64,000 nt of DNA, taken from Epiperipatus broadwayi. Taxonomy: Eukaryota; Onychophora; Udeonychophora; Euonychophora; Peripatidae. The position numbers were made by a program, and so were the translations under genes. Location of the stretch: positions 6,772,972-6,836,971 of the forward strand of contig JAQFVV010006199.1 of NCBI GenBank assembly GCA_028023455.1. Reading direction: 5' to 3'. How positions within the stretch are numbered: position 1 is the stretch's first letter; every line of letters starts with the position of its first letter. The notes below the pieces were generated by a model. That model saw nothing but the letters and a program-made list of their open reading frames with translations, searched no databases and was not told the origin of the DNA. This document shows positions 52,229 to 64,000 of this stretch, piece after piece.

Positions 52229-54293
52229 GCATAGATGACAAATACTCCCTTTTTTTAGCTTATTAAAATGGAGGTATAGATACTCTGAGAAATGATGTTG
52301 GTGTCAGCTTTCTAATAAATCTAACATTATAATTGAAAAACTTTCAAGCAGTGAATTCCAAAACTTTATAAAGCCTCCTGAATCAATTCTCAAATAAAGA
52401 AAAACTCAGCATTTTCAATTAAATGGAACTATTGTACTCTTCCAGTAAGATATCAAATTATAAATAAATACTTCTATTTTAAAAAAGGTATATATTCAAA
52501 CAATTATTTAAAAAAAAAAGTATAAAGAAAGGCAAAGTTATTAATATAGATACAGATTTTTTTTCTTTTTTTTTAAGTTTGATATTTCATGTAATTCATT
52601 TTAAAGCTAAAATCCAAATAAAATAGCATTAACAACATTCAGTTTTAAAATAAATATAAGAAAATGTCAAGATTTAAAATTATTTTTGACAATGTGTAAA
52701 AAATAATACATATGGTTAAAAAAGCAATTTCATATTTATTTTGTCCCTATGCAGCCTTTCATAAATGAACAATGGAGAAGCATTAATTGCTAGGTTTGTG
52801 GATTGATAGATGATGAGGGTTTGGGTGTTTTTCCCATCCTTGTTTTTCTCTTTTGTCAGAGTAGCTAGATACCCATTTACAATGTTTAAAGATGAGCTAT
52901 GTCATGCATGGGCCAACCATCTGATTAAAACAATTCTATGAATGATAGAATCTGAAAAAATTTCCAATTTGAATTCAATCCAAGTTTGAATTCAGATTAC
53001 AGACATGGAAGATTAACATGTTATCATAAAAACACAGGCCTTCTATCTCTTATATATGATTTATGTGCCATATATAACTTTTTACAATTCAAATTTAAAG
53101 TATATTTAACAACCTAGCAATTAAACTTATAACTTAATCATATTTAAAGAATACTTAAAGTATTGTTACTTTTTTTTAATATGCTTAATAAATTTGAATG
53201 AAAAATTACATAGTTTTTATAACATAATTTGCATAGTACTAAGTGAGTGATTACAACTGCTGCTAATATTCAATTATAAATGAAATAAAGCATTTCCAAT
53301 AGTTTTAGATAACTACTAAAAGTAGTTTTATACAGATGTTATTTAAATTTTCTATAAAAGTAACAAATAATTTCATTTATCATCTCATATCAACATGAAG
53401 TAGTTGTTAAAAACTAATCAGTAATGTAACCAAGGCTTAAAGTTTCCTTAACTATTTTTTGACTTTCTATTATAAATAAAAACTAGTAGACAAAAAAATA
53501 TAACTATAATGACCTGCTTACTTATTATTAATTATTTAAATTAACAATTTGTGGAAATATCATTTCTAATATAATACTCTAAATGTAACATAAAAACATG
53601 ATTTAGTACATGCCAATTACCCTGCTCTAAAGTCAAAAAACCTGCAGTTAAGATTATAACAGAAGTTGCCAAAATAGTTTCCGAATTAATTTTTAAGATT
53701 AAAAACCACAATATGTTATTTTTTCAAGTAATTGGATGGTTATAATTATTTGATTACCAGTTTTTCTTGCCTCAAATAAAAACGGATTGACCAGAAGCTA
53801 TTCATGAAAGTTTAAAGGCATTAACGGCATTGTTCAATATATTAAGGATAAAGAAAACTAGACACTACAATCAAAAAATAATGATTAGTTTCTTTGTCTG
53901 AAAAATAGATGTAACTGAAGGATAAGTATTACAATGATTCTCATTGGAAATAATTTAAATTATACATCATAAATTTTAAGAAGCATAGAATAAAAATGAA
54001 TTTTGTATAATAAAGAAAAATAAACTAAAAGATAAGTCATGTGATGATTGCTTTTAAAACAATTTACTACAATAATGTTTATCATACAATAAAAATTAGC
54101 TTTTAAATATTAGTTTCCATGTTTTTTATCACTACTGAAATTCTATACAATGTGAAAATGAATAGTATATATTTAGTGATATTTCTAGAGATTGATGAGT
54201 TGTCTTAGTATTATTAATTTTCCATTCTATTTCAAATTAAAAATTTCTATAGTAGTTGAAAAGTTCAAATTTTTAATATAATTATATAAATTA

Positions 54294-54805
54294 AAACACG
54301 CGAAACTCTTCATACAGTATTGCCAATCAATGGATGCCAGAAGACTTGTGCATAAAATCCCCATCTAGTGCCTACTCATCCAATATTCCCAAACTAGGTT
54401 TTGGCCTTCGTCAATGAGGAGCCTTGGATCTGAGAGCACTGCACCTAGATATTAGGATCTAATGCAACCCAACCCTCCAGCAGCCACCTTTTATCTCTAC
54501 TAAGCTCATTAGCTTATATAGTCATATAGGACTGAACTCAGTTCAGTACCTATATATTTTGGTGTCTTTGGTTCTTTAATAACCATAGCCACCACTATCC
54601 TATTAGGTAGGATTGGTTTTAAGCCAATAAACATCACATGATCACCATTTCTTATGCTTGCTTATAACTGTTATTAAAACAGGCAAAACCCTCCATAGAG
54701 TATTGCCACTCAGGTGCAGTTGCAATACTGTATGGAGAGTTTTGCCTGTTTGAATAACAGTTATAAGCAAACATAGGAAATGGTGATCATGTGATGTTTA
54801 TTGGC
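54294..54805. mobile_element. Second foldback element of the 31.4 kb family
   Basis: It shares with the element at 31423-32126 the stretches CTCATCCAATATTCCCAAAC, GGTGTCTTTGGTTCTTTAAT (inverted there) and AACAGGCAAAACCCTCCATA. Its right end is a near-perfect hairpin: arms 54622-54706 and 54722-54806, 85 bp each with about five mismatches around a 15-base loop. Flanking TATATAAATTA (54283-54293 and 54806-54816) is an 11-bp match consistent with a target duplication, though low in complexity. Confidence 0.78.
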
Positions 54806-55100
54806 TATATAAATTATATATTTTTTAGTTCAGTAATTTCTACTTATATACATTGATATTCTGACATTCATAAACTATAAAAGCTATCCTAACTTTGTTA
54901 GGAAATTACAACAGGAAAACTAATAAAAGAACATAAATATAAGTCCACATGCAAACAATAAAATATGCAGACATGATTTTTACTTATTTTGCATGAAAAA
55001 TAAAGTTAATAGCAAATATTTAAAATTTCAAGACAATTATAAAATTTTTTGCAATAAATGGATAAAAAAAATATTTCAATTTACTTTAAAATATACTCAC

Positions 55101-55213
55101 ATATATTTCCATTTTTCTGTACAGTCCATAATTTAATAGTAAATTGTGGGTCATCCGAATCCTGTGAGGTTTCATCGGATGACCCTGCCCATAATAATAG
55201 TTTCCTATGTCAC
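55101..55213 (-). CDS. HDAC1: HDAC1 exon, human residues 18-54
   Basis: The exon starts after a TTTTTCTAG acceptor and ends at a GTGAGT donor. It opens with two bases (GT) that complete a Gly codon begun in the unseen upstream exon. The 37 codons that follow read [13 protein letters not shown] through RKMEIY and end in phase 0. This is the N-terminal part of the deacetylase fold. Lys31 of the HPMKPHR stretch is one of the inositol-phosphate contacts known from HDAC1-corepressor structures. Only Ile for Val at position 19 differs from human HDAC1. The intron downstream in the gene (towards lower coordinates) is 24.8 kb; the one upstream is at least 8.8 kb. Confidence 0.96.
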
Positions 55214-56449
55214 CTAGAAAAATAAAATCCATGTTAGATGATGCCCAAAAAAACAAGTGTGTAATGTTGCAAAATGAGGCAAATTTTATTAAAATTTAAA
55301 AAAAATAATGACTTCTGTATTTGAAAATCAATGGAATCTTTCATTTTATTTGTTTTAAATAAGTTTTATTTATAAGATTAAAATAACAAACTTTTTAAAA
55401 TTTACAATATTTTTAGTATAGTATATCAGCTGTTTATTTAAATATATAATCAACCTACAATCTTAAACATAAATATCCTAAGAGTACAAAACATATATCT
55501 AGTAGTATAAAATTAATATTTTTAATAATAAATTTAAGATTTACAAACAAATTTTCCCATCTATTTTCTGGAACTTTTGGCATGAGACTTGCTGAATTCT
55601 ATTAGATTAAAAAGGACACTTAATAATAATGGTAAAAATAAATTCTAAAAACTTAAAAAGCATTATTAATTAAACGAAAAATTGAATACTTGTTAATAAA
55701 TTGATTTATCTAACATATTTGAAAATTGTAATGTTTTTAAAAGATTCAATACAGGAAATGATCATCAATTAGAGAAATGTAAGATATGTATTAAACACAA
55801 TATACATATTAACAGAAGGCATTACAAAAACAAGAATGTTCTGTAAAATCTTAAAAATGCAATGGCAAGATTATAAAATCAGTTAATGTTTTTTCAAGTT
55901 TTTGGATGTGATACTATAGAATACACACCTTCACTGGAATGGCCATGAAAATAAATGGATAAAGATGAAATGTCATATAAAGAACTTCAGCGTGGTTTTC
56001 GTGGATGAAGTAAACCCTGCTTATATTATAAAAATTTGCTTCCATTGAGAAAATATAGCAGAGAAAAGAATGCATTGCAGGCTACATTTAGACATAGTGT
56101 TGAAGTATTTTAGAAAGAAAAGTTTTCTAAAAAAGAAATTAAAAGATAGCATGGTAAAATATCAAATAGAAAAAATGGATTAATCTATTACATGACATAT
56201 TTATGGATTACAAACTGGTTTGTATAGTAACAAAAAACTCATATATAGAATAGTTTTTTTCCTTAGAGTTCAAATGGTCATACAAATGGCTGCTATATTA
56301 AGCATGTATGTAATGCAAAACTAGAGAAACAAAAACTTCTAAAAAAAAACTATATTATCAATTGATATTCCTAACTTTCAGAATTATTCTAATAAATATA
56401 AATTAAAAGTTCCAAATTGTTTTAAAATATTAACAGTACTTTGAAAATG

Positions 56450-58150
56450 ATTTAAATTTGAATGGAATCTACAGAAAGATAATCGATACTCTATTAAAAA
56501 CTGCGACAAAAAATAGCTAGTCTTAAAAAGCAGCAATGTACCAATATATTTTCAACTAAGACAAGACTGCATGAAGAAATATGATAACATTTAAAAATAA
56601 ATTGAATATCTGGCATTCAATAAATGGTACAAAAAAAGAGTTAATATTAATATATGAAAATATAACTGTGAATTGGCAAGAAAAGCAATAAAAAAAAAAA
56701 GTTTCAAAAAATATAAAATATATTGGCATTGTAAAAAAAAGTTATTTCAGCAATAAGAAATGATGAAACTATTACCAAACAGGGAGATGATATAAAATGT
56801 GTAGTAAGAGTTCTACAAAGAATTATCTAGTAATAATAATAAAAAAATTTTTACATCTCGACTGCGAAGCATTTTAAATTAAATCTCTGAAAAAAAAAAA
56901 ACTTCATGAAATGAATGCATAATTGACATCTTAAAAGAAATAGATAAAGAAATAGGAAAATTATTGACTTTTAAAATTATATACCAAATGCTTAAATGTT
57001 AAAGAACAGATAATGGGAAGAATATGATAGTAATATGAAAATATTAGAAATTATAGATAATTTTACAGAAAATCTTTACCAAAGTGATTGCAATTCATCT
57101 ATAGCAAACTTTAAATATCAAAGCAATCAAAAAACAAGCTGATTTTTAAAGTGGTTTCAGCACAGTGAATCACCTCCCAACATTGTTGAATTTGTAGAAA
57201 AAAAAAAATAATGAATATGAACTGCTACAATCCATTGGATTTATAGATTATAAAAATGCATTCAGCATTTCCACAGTGATTAAAGCTTTAAACCATCAAG
57301 GTAGAGATCCACAATATCATTATATTCTGAAGAATATTTATCAAAATGCAATAATAATAATTAGATTACATGGTGATATTAAGAAAATTAAGTGACAAGG
57401 ATGTACAAGTTGACTCCATATCTCTATAATTCTTCATAATAATTTTACAAAAGTATTATCTGAATTAAACAGGAACTACAGAAATAAAAATACATGGAAA
57501 TTATTTAAATAATTTAGCAAATAATAGTTATTTTTACAAATAATAAATCAGATCTATAGAAAAAGTTGCAATATTTATCAGGTGAAAGTATAAAAATAGG
57601 ACTAAAGATAAATATTAATAAGTTAATGCCCAATAGATAATCACGAATTAGAAGTTAACAGTTACAAACAACTTGATCAAATGATTTAATATTAAAAGAA
57701 AATATACATAAGTAGTTTGAAATGAAGATTTTTAATAGATGCATTTAAGGATCTGAGACTTTGTCACTTAACAGAAAAGCAATACAGAAACCTCAGAATA
57801 CTCATCAAAATATGAAAAAATGTCTATTGGAAGTAATAAAAAAATCAAAGTTAAAATATTAAGAGTGGGAAAATATGTATTAGTGATATCACTGAAAGAA
57901 TTTTAAAAATTAATATGAAACTAGGTTAGACATATTTCTAAAAAATATATTGACAATTAGTCTTAATGAACCAGAAGAGAGTGCAAGAGCTAAAAAGAAA
58001 CTGTATATAAGAAGGATAGATGAAATAAGTTAGTTAGCTGGTGTGATGAGAAAAACATAAGCAATAAATCAGAGAAGCTAAATTAAACTTGGAGACCTTC
58101 ATCCTACAATGGATCAATAACAACTAAAAATGATGAAATTTGCTTATAAA
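56450..58150 (+). mobile_element. RTE-type retrotransposon relic, plus strand
   Basis: Decayed blocks match the other two copies. Near 57120-57180 is a segment equivalent to QAGFRSGFSTVNHL. FIDYKNAFS-like codons lie near 57240, and ILKNIYQNAIIIIRLHGDI is encoded near 57328-57385. The C-terminal part ends near 58115 with codons equivalent to DLHPTMDQ, followed by ATGATGA, as expected for an RTE tail. Many stops and frameshifts are present. The 5' limit is uncertain and may extend to about 55950. Confidence 0.75.
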
Positions 58151-61059
58151 AATGTTACTTTTTTATAAATATTTCACCAAAGTAAAACTATGATTTTATA
58201 TCTTTTTGTATTTCTCACATCATTTTATTATCTCTTGTTCATTCATGAGAATAAGTTTCCCCGATCCTTTGATTAGATTACCCAATAACTGAATTAATTT
58301 GTCAATACCAAATCTTTCTATTTCATTTGCTTTATTACTGGTAGTTCTGTCTGAATTAAAAAGATACCAAATTAAAAATTATTATAAACTCACATATTAA
58401 CTTATATTAAACATTAGGTATTAAACAAAAATTTAATTACAGTCCACTGAAAACATGCAAGTAAGAATTTAATAGGAAATAACACTTTTTGAATAATATA
58501 CCAGAAAGTGATGGCACTATTCTACAAAGTTTTATTTTAATAAATTTATAATAAGGTTAAATAAAACATTAAGATGCACTTTTACCATCTTTTTACATTA
58601 ACAATAACTTTTTATTCCTTGTCTTTGTTTGTTTTTATTTATTTGTTTGGGGGGGGGAGGGGTAAAATAGCCATAATATATTTATAAATGAATGGTAATG
58701 ATGATGATGATAAATAAGCTTATTTATTCATGTGCAGATATTCGAAATATTTATCCCTCAATATATTAATATAGGGTTCATATGTACAACATTTAGAGCG
58801 ATGATAATGGATACAATGGCAAAAAATTCTTGGATTGCCTGTTTGTTCAAATGAATATACTTCTATCTCAGCTTATTAATTTTGTATCTGAATGTCATTT
58901 GATCTGCTGATTTGTTTCATTTACCCTTTTAATGAAAAGAAAAATATGTGTGCATGCAAATAAAAAAATTTTTTGTTTGTTTGTTTTTACATACATCACT
59001 AATAATAATAAATCTCTCATAGCCTTTTCAAATATTGAGATTATTCTTATTTAAAAGAATCAAAAAATTTTGAGGATATCACAAACACACTTCACGCTGA
59101 TTTAAAATTCACTTTTAATAAGATTTAGAATTAGAGTTCTAACTATTAATTAAATTAAAAATACTGAATACAAAACCAATTTTACCACTCATTACAGAAA
59201 TTATTATTGTAATTTTAAATAACATTTGAATGACTAATATACTATATTCAATATTATATATAACTATTACTTATAACCACTTTTATTTTCTCTACTACTA
59301 TTTTATTTATTATTTCTTTGTTATTATTCATTTCATTTTTATATGTGATTTATTAATACCAATACAGAAAGTTTTTTTTAATTTAAAATATATATTTAAA
59401 ACATTCAGAAATCTATATGGCTAAAGAATTCATTTTTAAAAATGTCAATCAAAAAAAAAAAAAATGTAATGGTCACTACTGAATGTGCAACTGTCTCAAA
59501 TTTTCCATTATATCAACAATACTGTAATTAAATTTCATAAGAATGTCATCTTTAATATACTTGAACAGGTTCATTAACTCTAAAAGATTTAAACCTAAGA
59601 GGCATCTTAGATTATAGAAGTCTACTAAAACTATCTGGGGCTTCTCATATAGCTATCAAATATAAAGAATTTAATCAATTAGTAAGACTAGCATACTAGT
59701 TGACAATGGATTAACATTTCATACATCTAATCTCACAAATTTTATGAATCAAACATGTATAGTAATATCTAAATGTTATGCTCAAAACTGACATGATAAT
59801 TTTTTCTTTACAATCATCCAACAATTTTATTGAAATATTTAAGACATTTTTTCTTGATTAATATTTATGCCATTCACTATTTTAATACAGCTGAAATTAA
59901 TAAAATAATTAATTCAGATTAATAAATAAACTTTTTTTTTACATAAATTTATTTTTATTTATTTAATTATAAATCTATATTTACAATTAATTACAATAGT
60001 TTTAAAATATATTTTGGCTAATATGTGTTCTTAATTAACAGTTTTTTTTTTCCATTTTATTATGAAAATATATATAATTTGCATTTATTATATATACATA
60101 TTCTATTTATACTCCTCTTTATAACATATTTTATAAGTAATAAATTATATCTTTTAATAAATTACTATGTTTATGCATAAAATGTATATATTTTTTCAAA
60201 TATTATTTTTAGAAGCTTTTTATCTGAAAAAGAAATAATTACAAAAAAAAAAAATCTTTTAAATAAATCTGATCAACCATCTTATTGTATTTTTGCTTCT
60301 TCCTTAATGGCATAATCTAATTTTCGCATAAATCTTTTTCTTTTACAAATCATGATATGACAATATATCTTGTAATATAAAATAATGTGTACTATTATTA
60401 TTAATGTTCATTAAAAACAAATAAATATAAATAATGCCTAAGGAATTATTTGCATGCAATTTTTAATTATATCAAGAAATAATTATTTATAGTTATCTTA
60501 ATCAATATATGTGTAACAAAAATTTGATTAACCCAATCATTTTTGACTTATAAACATTTTTTTTTAAAAAAAAATATATTTCCCTCTCTTTTAAATGAAC
60601 ATTTATATATATCAACATTTGCTTAATTAATATAATACAACTTTTTAAAATTAAAAAAAAAAAAAATCCAATGAAATATCTACAATAATAGGTGCATGTA
60701 AAATTATTAAGACAACAGTTTCAAATATATTTTCTTTTATCGCACTATTAGCATTAAACATTAACTAAAAGATTTTTTTACCATGAATTTTCAAAGCTTT
60801 TTCGATTTTTATCTGCTTTTCCATAAATTATTATCATAAATTAATACCATTTTATGCAGTGTTTTGATAGGATCTATTAATAGTATTCAGCAATAGCTGT
60901 ATATTCTTTATATTTTTTTATATAATTCTTAAAATATATTATAATAAAAAAATTATATATCTAATTATTAATTTATAACAATATTTATATTCCTTTGAAT
61001 GCAATTTAAAATTAAAAATATGTACAAATAACAAAAAAATTAAAAATAAGTACTATAGT

Positions 61060-63443
61060 CAATATTCCCTCTAAAAGTAGACCATCTCCGAGCTAAAAAT
61101 GAGGGCTGAGCATACTAAATAAATCAATGTGTAGCAAAAATTATCAAAATTGAGCATTTATTTGTAAGTTTACATATAATATTGTTAATATATAATGAAA
61201 TATTGTAGAACATAACTTTAAAATATTAACAAAACTCAATAATAGTTAGTTTTTTATTTTTACACATCGTTCTTTATGATTTATCCAAATTTTATAAACT
61301 TTATACCTAGGTTTATCTGCTTAATGTTTATTAAATTATCCAAATGTTCTTTATCCAGTTTATTACAGGATTTTGATTTTATTGCTTTTATTAAACTAAA
61401 ACCATGTTCACAATAGGTGCTGGAAGCTTGAAAAGTCGTACAAATATTGAAAATTACCAAAATTTCTTTATATTCTTGGTCTTTTAAGACATATGTAGCA
61501 AAATCATTAATGATTCGATTGCTTCAATTTTATATTTATTAAAAATTTCAAATTTATATTGTTCTAAAATTGTATCTAAGCTTATACGTTTTTCATCATT
61601 ATTTTTTATTATAGATTCACATTTTACAAAAAAACATTTTAGACTATCTTTTCCACGCTCTAGATTTAAATTATTTTTCATTACAAAAATGATCCAAGGC
61701 ATTCTAGTCATTTATCTCTCCATTGGAAATCTAATATCTAAATGATTACAAAATTGGCAAAGTACCTATATAAAATATTGGAATATAAAATTAGTTGAAG
61801 ATCCACACTCCAACAGACATCTAGTTATTGTGCTCTTAATTTATTAATTTTTGCCTTTGCAAATTGGTGTACCTTCATTGGAGATAAATTAGATATTTGC
61901 AAATATTTGTTTAATTCTAATAATTTTGCAAATACATTTTGAAAAATCATACATGCTAACTCAACATTGTGGGTTTTTGAAGAATTTTAAACAATATTTA
62001 TTTATTTGGTCATTAAATTCTTCAACTTGTTTTGTGCAGTAACTTATTAAAATATAATTTCTTACCAAAGCATTTAGTATGAAATATTTAAATACTTATT
62101 TTACATCACTGAGAGGTCTGAATGATATAACATTAATTTCTGAAAACTTAGCCAATACTTTCTTTTTCAATTTTTGTAGATTGATCTACCACTGTATATG
62201 CTGTCCTTTAACAAACAGAATCTGTTTCTATGTATCATATATCACAACAAAATGTGAAATATTGTCTCGTAGACAAGCAGCCACAACATTTGTTTTTCTA
62301 ACATAACAGAGATGAGCATAACCATTTTTTGTAAATCAAGGTTATTCTCTCCATAAAACTTTTTTATCCCTATGACTATCACATGTAAATAAGCTTAATA
62401 ATGCTGACATATTTTGTCCGGTAACTGGATTTGAATTTTAATCAGTATTTTATATAGTAATTTTTTTTCTATCAAAATATCTGTACCTTCATCAACTATC
62501 AAACAAGGAAATGAAGATGTTCAAACTTCATCAATAATCTCCTTATATGATTAAATTTATACATCCTATAAATTTGAAAAAATAATTCTTGCTATGCCAT
62601 GATTCCAGAATATTAACAAATGTTCCTACGATTAAGTATAGATTGCATAGAGAGCATTGACAAAATGATGGAAATTGCTACAATAACGTTGTCTATTAAA
62701 ATTTTAATCATAATTTTGTCTGTTTTCTTGCATTCAGTGTTTTCTAATGTGAGATTATGATCTTCCATATTTTCAGTTAAAATTCTCAAAATTTCTCCAT
62801 TGATTTTATTTCAGATAGCAATAATTGAATCAGTATGAACTTTTTATTTAAATATCACTTCTAATAGTCTATTTTCCATTCGACCTATATTTTACCAGTA
62901 ATAAATTCACCTTTCGAATTTGACTGACAGCACATTTTAAGAACATTATCATCTGTATTGCTTCGATCACCAAAAACAACCCCAAGTTTATTACAGTAGC
63001 TATAATTTTTGGTGACAATGGCATTTTAATTTCCACTGATTGGGAGAGCCATTCATATTTAAATTCATTTTCCTTAATTTTAGATTGATTTAATGATGAT
63101 TAGATTCACTTTGCTGAATGTTTCAAAATTTGTAAGACTTAAAATAAAATATTCAGATGTTTGAATGATTTTTTTTTTTTTAATTACAATAAAAAAAAGC
63201 CTCATCACACTCAAGCTGCAGTCCCAGTTGCATCAGATATTCTGCCAGGGGGCCAAACGTATTGGAATTTTTATTGTTTCAGACAAGACATAATATTGCT
63301 AAACTGAAGTCCCCATATCAATATTCCCACCCTGAATACTTTGAATATTGAAATATCTGGAGAATGCAGAAGTCCATTAAGCAGTGTGCATACTTTCAAA
63401 ATTACTCAGCAGTTGCATAGTCCTCAGCTTAGAGGGAACATTG
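61060..63443 (-). mobile_element. Degraded hAT transposon, 2.4 kb
   Basis: The left terminus CAATATTCCCTCTAAAAG pairs with the inverted right terminus CAATGTTCCCTCTAAGCTG. Flanks ACTATAGT (61052-61059) and ACTATAAT (63444-63451) match at seven of eight bases, an 8-bp duplication typical of hAT. The minus strand carries a broken transposase (listed separately). Confidence 0.88.
61220..63000 (-). pseudogene. hAT transposase relic with hATC dimerisation domain
   Basis: Reading the minus strand, the C-terminal part near 61430-61250 gives SSTYCEHGFSLIKAIKSKS and then LDKEHLDNLINIKQINLG. This fits the hATC pattern (S-ER-FS-LK-IK, then a leucine-rich EHLDNL segment). Upstream, the open stretch 61711-61484 gives RMPWIIFVMKNNLNLERG, and near 62300-62130 there are GYAHLCYVRKTNVVAA and FVKGQHI-like codons. 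Near 62950, GDRSNTDDNVLKMCCQ is readable. Stops separate these pieces. The exact hAT subfamily is not certain. Confidence 0.8.
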
Positions 63444-64000
63444 ACTATAATGATAGTTTGGAAAAAGTAGTTGCAATTATCATTAAAGCTTTAGAATGTT
63501 AATGACAAACAAAAAATGTTATGCAGATAACTCTTGATTCATAGGTTATATATACATCATTTATTAACATCTATTTCTGCTTTCCTTGGTCCTAAAATCA
63601 GTCATAGATATACATATTATAGCTATATGGATTCATAACTTTCAAATTGTGATTCTTTTCACATTTTCTATATGAACAGTTGTTGTTTTTTAATTTCAAA
63701 TAGCATTTTAATTATCCTATTTTAAAAAAAATTGTATTTTTTTTTAATTTTTATAATTCTGAAATAATTTTAAAAATGTCTTAAAAACAATCAAATTTTC
63801 CTCTACCTGTTTTGTTAGTTCTTTAAAAAGTTTTTAAGTTAAGTTACATTTTTGTCATAAAGAGAAGCATAAAGTTTATCCAAAGCAAATAAATGTCTTT
63901 TTTTTTTTTTTTGTTACAGTATTTTCTATAATAAATTAAAGATTAGATAAATTTATTTACTTAAAAAAGCAATCTTGCTTAATCACCATATTTAATAATG

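Larger units (their letters stand above)
30261..55100 (-). other. HDAC1: 24.8 kb HDAC1 intron, transposon-rich
   Basis: This intron holds most of the mobile DNA in the window: two RTE relics, two foldback elements, a short inverted-repeat element, a transposon ORF relic, a LINE 3' end, a perfect palindrome, a GG-ended DNA element and a hAT MITE. The gaps 38721-42130, 43132-45688, 46848-50439 and 52237-54282 show A+T-rich sequence without recognised features. Stretches near 47440-47560 and 52740-52930 look like weak unclassified repeats. Confidence 0.85.
5802..55213 (-). other. HDAC1: Class I histone deacetylase gene, partial (7 internal exons)
   Basis: This is the gene span for the exons listed separately. 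The deacetylase removes acetyl groups from histone lysines in the nucleus using a catalytic zinc, and in animals it works in Sin3, NuRD and CoREST complexes. The seven exons (113, 118, 75, 139, 142, 93 and 109 nt) join in phase to 262 codons that align gap-free to human HDAC1 residues 18-279. Seen in that span are His140/His141, Phe150, Asp174, Asp176, His178, Phe205 and Asp264, plus the inositol-phosphate residues Lys31 and Arg270. Tyr303 and the acidic C-terminal tail lie off the left edge. The first exon, which should end in the YYYDG motif, was not found up to 64000. Introns are 24840, 9760, 3855, 1037, 8930 and 201 nt. HDAC1 versus HDAC2 is a vertebrate distinction; the single invertebrate orthologue is usually called HDAC1 or Rpd3. 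Confidence 0.96.
55214..64000 (-). other. HDAC1: Upstream intron of HDAC1, first exon not found
   Basis: This is the sequence between the exon for residues 18-54 and the right edge. It contains the plus-strand RTE relic, a G9 run at 58649-58657 and the hAT element at 61060-63443. No minus-strand exon ending in the YYYDG motif was recognised, so the promoter and start codon are probably beyond the window. The rest is A+T-rich without recognisable features. Confidence 0.75.

Noticed and set aside
58681-58720. GATGATGATGAT stretch near a possible HDAC1 first exon
   Set aside because: It is a short trinucleotide run. No YYYDG-coding exon with a donor site could be read on the minus strand.
1-64000. 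CRISPR array, bacterial operon or phage content
   Set aside because: The spliced animal gene and eukaryotic transposons show nuclear metazoan DNA. No regularly spaced repeat array was found.

Overview
The window is animal nuclear DNA. It is very A+T-rich by eye, gene-poor and full of degraded transposons. It holds most of one recognisable host gene, a class I histone deacetylase (HDAC1/HDAC2/Rpd3 orthologue) on the minus strand. Seven internal coding exons lie between 55213 and 5802, each with clean AG/GT borders and matching reading phase. Joined, they give 262 complete codons that align without a gap to residues 18-279 of human HDAC1. They carry all of the active-site residues expected in that span. 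The start exon lies beyond the right edge, or was not recognised. The C-terminal exons lie beyond the left edge.

The protein fits an invertebrate bilaterian, and the transposon families (RTE, a non-LTR LINE, hAT) occur widely in invertebrates. I cannot name the phylum from the sequence.

Layout from left to right: 1-5801 is intron or gene tail without a recognised gene. Exons lie at 5802-5910 and 6112-6204. An 8.9 kb intron holds a 191-bp inverted-repeat element (9542-9732). Exons follow at 15135-15276, 16314-16452 and 20308-20382. A 9.8 kb intron holds a degraded hAT transposon of the GTF2IRD2/SPIN-DOC type (21848-24791) and a block of short tandem repeats (25.3-26.4 kb). The exon at 30143-30260 is followed by a 24.8 kb intron. 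That intron holds an RTE retrotransposon with a foldback element nested inside it, a 144-bp inverted-repeat element, a relic of an invertebrate transposon ORF, a LINE 3' end, a perfect 110-bp palindrome, a 1.14 kb element of the same terminal-repeat family as the one at 9.5 kb, a second RTE fragment, a hAT MITE with a perfect 8-bp target duplication, and a second foldback element. The exon at 55101-55213 follows. The last 8.8 kb carries a third, plus-strand RTE relic and a second degraded hAT transposon (61060-63443).

The exons encode the deacetylase catalytic core. I see no other host gene. Everything else recognised is mobile DNA or its remains, and most of the short open frames in the window are chance or belong to those relics. 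The observations most worth checking are the GG-ended elements with exact 8-bp duplications, the long-inverted-repeat foldback family with 10-11-bp duplications, and the recurrent palindromes.
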